Positions 1 to 5,095 of a stretch of DNA of 12,868 nucleotides are shown here, in pieces. The notes under the pieces are model-generated. The model saw nothing but the letters and a program-made list of their open reading frames with translations. It ran no database searches and was not told where the DNA came from. The first letter of the stretch is position 1. Every line of letters starts with the position of its first letter. The translations under genes and the position numbers were made by a program. This DNA is from Ruminococcus sp. UBA4383 (lineage in GTDB: Bacteria; Bacillota; Clostridia; Oscillospirales; Ruminococcaceae), in NCBI GenBank assembly GCA_002389995.1, contig DGRR01000041.1, forward strand, positions 1-12,868, given 5' to 3'.

Positions 1-22
1 CTATTATTATTCAAAAACTGTA

Positions 23-53
23 ATAACTGTACTATAATCTTTAATACAGTTAT
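23..53. promoter_or_regulatory. Inverted repeat, candidate operator
   Basis: Arms TAACTGTA (24-31) and TACAGTTA (45-52), extended by one A/T pair, are separated by 13 nt. A further ACTGTA box at 17-22 lies in the same orientation and 9 nt before the one at 26-31. The repeat covers the expected transcription start of the leftward promoter at 54-82, which is where a repressor site would sit. The regulator is not identifiable from this window. The repeat could also simply be a hairpin at the 5' end of the transcript. Confidence 0.4.
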
Positions 54-82
54 ATTATATATCATTGTTATGCATTTGTCAA
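54..82 (-). promoter_or_regulatory. Sigma-A-type promoter firing left, out of the window
   Basis: On the minus strand, TTGACA (82-77) is followed by a 17-nt spacer and TATAAT (59-54), a perfect consensus match. It points towards position 1, so it should serve a gene beyond the left edge. It lies beyond the terminator of the LUD gene, so it is a separate transcription unit. Confidence 0.65.
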
Positions 83-94
83 TAGTAAAGCAAA

Positions 95-125
95 CAAAAA
101 AGTCCGCAAATAATGCGGACTTTTT
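95..125 (-). terminator. Intrinsic terminator after the LUD-domain gene
   Basis: GTCCGCA (102-108) and TGCGGAC (114-120) form a 7-bp stem with a 5-nt AATAA loop. A-rich sequence lies on the left and a T-run on the right, so on the minus strand the hairpin is followed by a U-run. It begins 3 nt past the leftward stop codon at 128. The flanking A and T tracts would let it work in both directions. Confidence 0.85.
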
Positions 126-127
126 AT

Positions 128-796
128 TTAATATCCTAATTCTTCACCTACTATAATAACTTTTATTCTGCCTTTGTGTCTCTGGTGAGCTGATATAAGG
201 TAATTACAGCAGATTCTTCCGTCACCGCCGCAGCCGTCATAAATCTGTCTGTCAGCCTTGTTAAGTGATACACATTCGCCTTTTTCAGCGCAGTAAGTAT
301 TGCAGTTAAGTCTCACGCAGTTTGGGGGAGCGGCTTCCTGTTTAACACGGATTTCGGCTTCTTCAAGGTTACGGACTATTTTATTATATCCTGCGATAAT
401 TATTACAGATTTCGGACCGTAAGCGATAGCGGCAATTCTGTTGCTGTTTCCGTCAACGTTATACAATACTCCGTCCTCGGTTATGGCATTTGAGCTTGAA
501 ATAAAAACATCAGCGGAAAAAGCCTTTATATAGAGGTCAGGAATTTCTTCGGGCGGAACTTTCGAGCGGTCAAGATAATTATATTCAGGTGATGAAATGA
601 GTTCCCTTATACCGCACTCTGTCATTGAGACAGTACCGCCGTGAGTGATTACATCGCCTTTTTTGAGGAGTTTTTCGACAATGGGCTTTACATCTTCCTT
701 AGTGGGGGCATAGTAGAAGTCCATATTATTTTTTTTAAGGTTTTCGCCTGTTTTGTTTATTCTTTTTTCGATAATAATTTTCTTGCTGTTATCCAT
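128..796 (-). CDS. LUD-domain (DUF162, LutC/YkgG-like) protein with a C-terminal cysteine cluster
   Basis: The 222-residue product belongs to the LUD (lactate utilisation) superfamily. Visible features are a THGGTVSMTECGIRE segment (51-65), typical of the strand and helix that precede the substrate pocket, and a VDGNSNRIAA segment (114-123), the hallmark of the stand-alone subfamily. The C-terminal part carries C160, C165, C169, C175, C189, C196 and C197, which could bind a metal or an Fe-S cluster. The partners LutA and LutB are absent, so a role in lactate oxidation is not supported and the substrate is unknown. The ATG at 796 is chosen because AAGGAG (810-805) lies 8 nt upstream. A GTG at 805 overlaps that Shine-Dalgarno sequence and is unlikely. 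It lies 59 nt downstream of hpf on the same strand with no promoter visible between, so co-transcription is likely. Confidence 0.85.
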   Translation of the reverse strand: MDNSKKIIIEKRINKTGENLKKNNMDFYYAPTKEDVKPIVEKLLKKGDVITHGGTVSMTECGIRELISSPEYNYLDRSKVPPEEIPDLYIKAFSADVFISSSNAITEDGVLYNVDGNSNRIAAIAYGPKSVIIIAGYNKIVRNLEEAEIRVKQEAAPPNCVRLNCNTYCAEKGECVSLNKADRQIYDGCGGDGRICCNYLISAHQRHKGRIKVIIVGEELGY

Positions 797-816
797 TTCT
801 AACACTCCTTAAAGAC

Positions 817-845
817 AATATGCGGAGTCTGACACTCCGCATATT
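817..845 (-). other. Hairpin between hpf and the LUD gene
   Basis: AATATGCGGAGT (817-828) pairs perfectly with ACTCCGCATATT (834-845), giving a 12-bp stem and a 5-nt loop. On the leftward transcript it lies after the hpf stop and about 6 nt before the LUD Shine-Dalgarno sequence. No proper U-run follows (the sequence continues GUCUUUAAGG), so it is a poor terminator. It more likely acts as an attenuator, a processing or stability element, or a modulator of translation initiation. Confidence 0.6.
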
Positions 846-855
846 ATTATTTCGA

Positions 856-1383
856 TTATGTATTGTCGGGTTCAAGAACGGCATAGTTACCGTCATCACG
901 CTTATAGACAAGATTTATCTGACCTGTTTCGGCATTTGTGAACATGAAGAATTTATGGTCGAGCATATTCATCTGGAGAATAGCCTCGTCGATATCCATG
1001 GGGCGCATTTTGAATTTTTTACGTTTGATAACCTCATAAGCTGGGATTTCCTCAATGGGTTCAGCAAAAGCTTCCTTGAAAGCAGTATCTTTGAGACGCT
1101 TTTCGACTTTGGTTTTATTTTTTCTTATCTGTCTGATAATCTTATCAATAGCATCATCGAGGGCAGCGAATTTATCGACAGCTTTTCTTTCAGCACGGAA
1201 GTAAAGGCTGTTATATTTAACGGTAAGTTCGAGAATTATCTCATTTTTGAGTTCGGAGATTACGATTTTAGCCTCTGCGTCATTTCCGAAGAACTTATCA
1301 AGTCTTGTATCAATTCTTTTCTCTGCGTATTCGGTGAAGTTCTGGGGTATCTGCATTTTTTTTGCTGTGATGGTAGTTTTCAT
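856..1383 (-). CDS. hpf: Long-form ribosome hibernation promoting factor
   Basis: This 175-residue protein matches the long HPF (YvyD/RaiA family) of Gram-positive bacteria, which dimerises 70S ribosomes into inactive 100S particles in slow growth. Residues 1 to about 100 form the RaiA fold: an opening MKTTITAKKM strand, a basic helix around YAEKRIDTRLDKFF, and a second helix around 70-98 rich in lysine and arginine for 16S rRNA contact. A low-similarity linker covers about 100-118. Residues 119-172 are the dimerisation domain, with the conserved RKKFKMRPMDIDEA start and a MLDHKFFMF core. The length is normal for the long form. AAGGAGG (1400-1394) lies 10 nt before the ATG. It has its own promoter at 1441-1469 and appears to read into the LUD gene. 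Confidence 0.95.
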   Translation of the reverse strand: MKTTITAKKMQIPQNFTEYAEKRIDTRLDKFFGNDAEAKIVISELKNEIILELTVKYNSLYFRAERKAVDKFAALDDAIDKIIRQIRKNKTKVEKRLKDTAFKEAFAEPIEEIPAYEVIKRKKFKMRPMDIDEAILQMNMLDHKFFMFTNAETGQINLVYKRDDGNYAVLEPDNT

Positions 1384-1404
1384 AAATGGATTTCCTCCTT
1401 TATT

Positions 1405-1427
1405 TTATGCGTCCTGAGACTGCATAA
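1405..1427 (-). promoter_or_regulatory. Small hairpin in the hpf 5' leader
   Basis: TTATGC (1405-1410) pairs with GCATAA (1422-1427), continued inward by GTC with GAC around a CTGA tetraloop and one bulged base. It lies in the roughly 50-nt leader between the hpf promoter and ribosome binding site, ending 4 nt before the AAGGAGG. A structure this close to the site could affect translation, but the stem is short and no known RNA family is recognised. Confidence 0.35.
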
Positions 1428-1440
1428 ATATTGTAATTAT

Positions 1441-1469
1441 ATTATAGCATATCATTAATAAATTTGCAA
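1441..1469 (-). promoter_or_regulatory. Promoter of hpf
   Basis: On the minus strand, TTGCAA (1469-1464) is followed by 17 nt and TATAAT (1446-1441). A TG dinucleotide one base before the -10 element gives an extended -10. The predicted start lies near 1434, about 50 nt before the hpf ATG. The FHA operon uses the same unusual TTGCAA/TGn/TATAAT arrangement. No intrinsic terminator is visible between the PBP stop (1534) and this promoter, so some read-through from the cell-wall operon is possible. Confidence 0.75.
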
Positions 1470-1533
1470 GTGATTTTGATATTTTTGTGCATTTTGTATA
1501 ATCAGCAGGTGCTTTTTTGTAAGTTTTAACAAA

Positions 1534-2889
1534 TCAACTGCAAAGAGAATTTAAGAGTACGGTTGCTATATATTCTGTTGTTATGCTTGTGGAATACATA
1601 TTTTCTATGAGTATGCAGAAAGCTATGGGGTGGCGTTCATCATTGAGGAAACCGACAAGGAGGGAATTTTCTTCTGCGCCTTCCTTTACCTGAGCAGTAC
1701 CGCTTTTCACGCCTACATTGTAACCGCTTATTGATGTGGAATAGTTGTTTGTACCGTTGGTTAAAAGTATCTGTTTTACAGCCTGAGCGGTATTTTCCGA
1801 ACAGATTTTGTCACTGTACTTTGTTTTTGCGATTTCCGTTATATTGCCGTGAACGCTGAAAACTTTATCTATAAGGTGGGGCATGGTCATTTTTCCCGTA
1901 CCGTTTGCGACTGCACTCTGCCACATCATGAGCTGCACAGGGCTTGCGAGGGTATCGCCCTGACCGATACAGCCCCACTGTGTACGAAATTCGTCTTTGT
2001 CCACAAGGGTAGTTGAAGCTTTTTCGCAGATTATTCCGTCAATATTTATATACTTTTCCTTGTCGTCATTTACGGCATAGCCCATTCTTCTGTAACCCTG
2101 AATAATATTTTCAAGCGGTAAATCAGGGTCAGCAATAAGCTGTGCAAAGTAGGGATTGCAACTGTTTTCGACAGCCTGCTGTAAATTGAGTGTACCGTGA
2201 CCGAGAACATTGTGACAGTCGATATAATCCCCGTTTGCGTTGAGATATCTTCCTGTACAGTTATAGCTTTTAGCGAGGAGGTTATCCCTTCCGAGAGCTT
2301 CCATAGCGGTTATTACTGTTGAAACTTTCTGTGTAGAGCCTGGGACTGTACCGTACATGGCTTTTGAAATAAGAGTACCTGTTTCAAAATTTGCGATATC
2401 CGCATAGCCTTTTGTAACGTCTATTGAGGGGATACTTGCACACACAAGAATTTCGCCTGTTTTGTAGTTATAGGCTACTGTACAGCCTCTTGCGCCTGCA
2501 TAGGCATCATAGACGGCACGGTTTGCATAATGGTCGAGAGTTGTATATATAGCCGCCTGACCGCCTGTTTCGAGCAAGCCCTCCGAGAAAGAATAATTGT
2601 TTAATTTTTCAATATTTCTTGCAACAAGAGTATTTTCCATTTGTCCCTTGTCGTCGCCTATGAGATTTCCGACATCGAGAAAATAATTATCTGCATACTG
2701 ACCTGTACCCTGACCGTCAAAAAGGACATCGCCGTTTCTGTCATAGACCATGCCGAGTTCGTGGTGGTCGGAATTCATCATGTAAAATGGTGCTTCACGG
2801 TTTATCTTGATGACAAGAGCCGCCATTCCTGCTATAAATATGAGCAGGAAAAGAGTAATTATATGCTGACATCTTCTTATACTTTTCAT
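1534..2889 (-). CDS. Class B penicillin-binding protein (PbpA-like transpeptidase)
   Basis: The 451-residue product is a membrane-anchored peptidoglycan D,D-transpeptidase. One N-terminal membrane segment (about 9-28) is followed by a short extracellular region and the transpeptidase domain. All three catalytic motifs are present: S185-T-Q-K188 (the SxxK nucleophile), S243-C-N245 (SxN) and K395-S-G (KTG type). It is shorter than FtsI or PBP2 (usually 550-700 residues), with a reduced pedestal between about 30 and 110, close in size to actinobacterial PbpA. The ATG at 2889 is chosen because AGGAGG lies 8 nt upstream and the start overlaps the SEDS stop as ATGA, implying translational coupling. 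A longer in-frame reading up to 3063 would run through the SEDS gene and is rejected. It should crosslink the glycan made by its SEDS partner. Whether it serves division or elongation cannot be told. Confidence 0.92.
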   Translation of the reverse strand: MKSIRRCQHIITLFLLIFIAGMAALVIKINREAPFYMMNSDHHELGMVYDRNGDVLFDGQGTGQYADNYFLDVGNLIGDDKGQMENTLVARNIEKLNNYSFSEGLLETGGQAAIYTTLDHYANRAVYDAYAGARGCTVAYNYKTGEILVCASIPSIDVTKGYADIANFETGTLISKAMYGTVPGSTQKVSTVITAMEALGRDNLLAKSYNCTGRYLNANGDYIDCHNVLGHGTLNLQQAVENSCNPYFAQLIADPDLPLENIIQGYRRMGYAVNDDKEKYINIDGIICEKASTTLVDKDEFRTQWGCIGQGDTLASPVQLMMWQSAVANGTGKMTMPHLIDKVFSVHGNITEIAKTKYSDKICSENTAQAVKQILLTNGTNNYSTSISGYNVGVKSGTAQVKEGAEENSLLVGFLNDERHPIAFCILIENMYSTSITTEYIATVLLNSLCS

Positions 2890-4178
2890 GCGGCAGACCT
2901 CCTGCGGACGGGAGCAGATTTTTTCTTTTTGGGCTTTGGTTTTCTGAATACGGGCGACTGTGCCGCAACAAGCATACCTGCCATAAATCCGCTTGTAACC
3001 ATTGAACTTCCTCCCATTGATATGAACGGTATAGTTACTCCTGTAAAGGGAATCATATTGCATGAGCCGAATATATTAAGTGCCATCTGTACGGTAAATG
3101 CGGCACATATTCCTGCACACATAGTCCCGTGATAGTATGAGCGTGGCGGATTTATAAGCGGAGATGCGGCTATGAGAAGTATTACAAGCGTCATCATTAT
3201 TGCATACAAAAGCCCCCATTCCTCGCTTATGGAGGAAAATACTATATCGCTTTCGTGAGCGAAAACATTGTGAAGAAATCCTTTTCCCGGACCTTTTCCG
3301 AACCAGCCTCCGTCAGCAATTGCTATAAGAGCCTGTGACTGCTGATAACCGTTGCCGTCCTTGTCGCTCCATATATCGACAAAAAGCCTGTCCCTGACGT
3401 ATTCGGGAGCGACTCTGATTCCTATAATAACAGCGACTAAAACAACAGAGCCTGCAATAATCAGTGTCTTGTTTGAAAATTTAGCTTTCGGATAGCATAT
3501 TCTGAGGAAAAATCCTGCCGCATAGATAGCCGCAAATGTAGGAATACTTCCCAAATCCCTGCACCACCACTGCAAGAGACATACTGCGCCTGTTATGCCG
3601 AGGAGTATGATATTTTCCCATACTATATCAAATTTCCAGACCTTATGTTTATTCTGCTGTTCGGTTATGGACGTTGCACAGGCAAGCACAAGCAGAGGTT
3701 TCATAAATTCCGAGGGCTGTATTGAGAAAGAACCTATATTTATCCACATACTTCTGCTGCCCGTGAGAGTTAAAATAATCACCATTAAAATGCCTATGCC
3801 GAGCCATATATATTTTTTCTGCTGCTGAATCCAGTTGTGGTTATAAGTCAGGATATGCCCGAAACGACAGGCTATAAGGGCGGCTATGCAGGTTACATAA
3901 TGCTTTACTGAAAAACTTACCCCTCCGAAACATGACTGAAATATAACACTCATATTCAGCACAAGCAGAAGCATAAAATCAATCGTGTATGTGTACTGTT
4001 TGAAGAAAAGCATTATTATATAGTACGATATATCCAGACCGAGAACGGCTGCGGCAAGGATTATCAAATCTTTTATGTCATCATATTTTCCGTTATAGAA
4101 AATATTTATCAGCATAGCACCGTGCGCCGCAAGCACGAAAAGACATGAAAAAAGATATGCAAAAGGATTTTTAATCAT
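2886..4178 (-). CDS. SEDS-family peptidoglycan glycosyltransferase (FtsW/RodA type)
   Basis: This 430-residue polytopic membrane protein polymerises lipid II into glycan strands. SEDS signatures are clear: SRSMWINIG..IQPSE (141-156), the RDLGS segment with D208 at the expected catalytic aspartate position (207-211), QSQALIAIADGGWFGKGPGKG (280-300), ESDIVFSSISEEWG (309-322), and the C-terminal GVTIPFISMGGSS (380-392). A very basic tail (412-427) faces the cytoplasm. The ATG at 4178 is preceded by AGGAGG at 5 nt. An upstream ATG at 4202 would place that Shine-Dalgarno sequence inside the gene and sits in an AT-rich repeat, so it is not preferred. It is the second gene of an FHA-SEDS-PBP operon. 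The coupled class B PBP is its expected partner, since SEDS enzymes work in pairs with such PBPs. FtsW, RodA and SpoVE cannot be separated here. Confidence 0.93.
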   Translation of the reverse strand: MIKNPFAYLFSCLFVLAAHGAMLINIFYNGKYDDIKDLIILAAAVLGLDISYYIIMLFFKQYTYTIDFMLLLVLNMSVIFQSCFGGVSFSVKHYVTCIAALIACRFGHILTYNHNWIQQQKKYIWLGIGILMVIILTLTGSRSMWINIGSFSIQPSEFMKPLLVLACATSITEQQNKHKVWKFDIVWENIILLGITGAVCLLQWWCRDLGSIPTFAAIYAAGFFLRICYPKAKFSNKTLIIAGSVVLVAVIIGIRVAPEYVRDRLFVDIWSDKDGNGYQQSQALIAIADGGWFGKGPGKGFLHNVFAHESDIVFSSISEEWGLLYAIMMTLVILLIAASPLINPPRSYYHGTMCAGICAAFTVQMALNIFGSCNMIPFTGVTIPFISMGGSSMVTSGFMAGMLVAAQSPVFRKPKPKKKKSAPVRRRSAA

Positions 4179-4193
4179 CTCTGCCTCCTGTTT

Positions 4194-4228
4194 ATAATTC
4201 ATAGTTCATAATTCATAATGCATAATTA
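4194..4228. repeat. AT-rich short repeat TTCATAATT
   Basis: Imperfect copies of a roughly 9-bp unit (TTCATAG, TTCATAATT, CATAATGCATAATT) lie between the FHA and SEDS genes, reading as repeated ATGAATTAT on the transcript strand. The tract generates several out-of-context ATG codons just upstream of the SEDS ribosome binding site. A near-perfect palindrome TTCAGA-A-TCTGAA lies next to it at 4231-4243. No function is evident. Confidence 0.5.
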
Positions 4229-4282
4229 AATTCAGAATCTGAAATTATTCTTTATTCCGACTTTTCATATATATAACAATAA

Positions 4283-4717
4283 TCATGAATTACGCTTTTT
4301 TGCTTTTTTGTTGTCAGCAATTTTTCTCAGGGTGAGTTTGCGGTTTCCGAGGGTTATAACGTCATTTTCGTGCAGTTTTCTGCTTTTGACGAGATTTCCG
4401 TTGACATAAACGCCTGACTTTGAACCTATGTCCGTTATAGTCCATACACCGTCCGCAACAGTAAGCATAGCGTGGTAGCGTGATACGGATATATCGGGAA
4501 GTCTTATGTCTGCGCTTGCGTGTCTGCCGATTAAAATTTCATCACAGCCGAGCTGATATGTAAAACCCTGCTCCACAAGTTCCATATTTGCGGATATTTT
4601 TTTCCATTGTTTATTTCCCGTACTGCGTTCCCTGTAAGAAGCTATGATTAAAACCAAAGCACATATGTCAAGAGCTGCCGCAGAAATGGCACACAGCATT
4701 AAATTCATATCCTCCAT
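4283..4717 (-). CDS. Membrane-anchored FHA-domain protein
   Basis: The 144-residue protein has one N-terminal membrane segment (about 6-27), a basic juxtamembrane stretch (28-40) and a C-terminal FHA domain (about 50-132). FHA domains bind phosphothreonine peptides. The conserved G64-R65, S79-R-Y-H82 and N106-G107 positions are intact, so binding should be possible. A lysine-rich tail (about 134-142) follows. The start is uncertain. The ATG at 4717 follows a GGGGG run by 7 nt. An ATG 9 nt later sits too close to GGAGG, and one 18 nt later is 11 nt from it. Longer readings run into the hairpin repeat. As the first gene before SEDS and PBP genes it resembles actinobacterial FHA-RodA-PbpA clusters, where FHA proteins link Ser/Thr kinases to wall synthesis. 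No kinase gene is in the window. The 104-nt gap to the SEDS gene has no clear promoter. Confidence 0.85.
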   Translation of the reverse strand: MEDMNLMLCAISAAALDICALVLIIASYRERSTGNKQWKKISANMELVEQGFTYQLGCDEILIGRHASADIRLPDISVSRYHAMLTVADGVWTITDIGSKSGVYVNGNLVKSRKLHENDVITLGNRKLTLRKIADNKKAKKRNS

Positions 4718-4730
4718 TTGATAACCCCCA

Positions 4731-4922
4731 TTTAAAATCGTCAGATTTACGCTTTTGAGCCTTGCACTTTCGTTCACTTCACTGCGTTCCGTTCACTCCC
4801 AGTGCAAGAGCGCAAATCTTCCTCTGATTTAAAATCGTCAGATTTGCGCTTTTGAGCCTTGCACTTTCGTTCACTTCACTGCGTTCCGTTCACTCCCAGT
4901 GCAAGAGCGCAAATCTTCCTCT
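4731..4922. repeat. Tandem 97-bp-period repeat, each copy a long imperfect hairpin
   Basis: Two 95-bp copies (4731-4825 and 4828-4922) differ at one base (A4749 versus G4846). In each copy an 11-bp arm and an 8-bp arm (4743-4753 and 4761-4768 in copy 1) pair with a contiguous right side (4801-4819), leaving a 7-nt bulge and a 32-nt loop. The loop contains two copies of a GTGAACG motif on the minus strand. The single difference turns a G-C pair into G-U on the leftward transcript, so folding is kept. Both copies fall in the predicted 5' leader of the FHA operon. The unit resembles a REP- or MITE-like dispersed palindrome, but copies elsewhere cannot be checked here. Confidence 0.9.
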
Positions 4923-4942
4923 TGTGAAATAATCCTGCATAC

Positions 4943-4971
4943 ATTATATCATATTGCGAAAAATTTTGCAA
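4943..4971 (-). promoter_or_regulatory. Promoter of the FHA-SEDS-PBP operon
   Basis: On the minus strand, TTGCAA (4971-4966), a 17-nt spacer and TATAAT (4948-4943), with TG one base before the -10 element. The predicted start near 4936 gives a leader of about 220 nt that contains both hairpin repeat copies. Confidence 0.75.
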
Positions 4972-5033
4972 CATAATTTTCCTTTTCAAGCCCCTGTCAG
5001 ATGATGAAAAGATGAAATTACGAAAAAAATTTG

Positions 5034-5062
5034 TTGACAAACAAAAGAAAAAATTGTATAAT
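5034..5062 (+). promoter_or_regulatory. Promoter of the xylanase gene
   Basis: TTGACA (5034-5039), a 17-nt spacer and TATAAT (5057-5062) match the sigma-A consensus exactly. The predicted start near 5069 leaves a very short leader of about 27 nt before the ATG, with no obvious operator in it. It is divergent from the FHA operon promoter, with about 60 nt between the two -35 elements. Confidence 0.85.
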
Positions 5063-5095
5063 CGTATCATAGAAATTTTTTGAGGTGATGATAAC

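Noticed and set aside
820..1458. Long rightward open frame over hpf
   Set aside because: It is antisense to the well-supported hpf gene, has no ribosome binding site and resembles no family.
2890..3063. N-terminal extension of the PBP gene
   Set aside because: It overlaps the conserved C-terminus of the SEDS gene in another frame. The ATG at 2889 has a strong ribosome binding site and couples to the SEDS stop.
4731..4922. Possible CRISPR array from the tandem repeat
   Set aside because: There are only two copies of about 95 bp separated by 2 nt, with no spacers and no cas genes.
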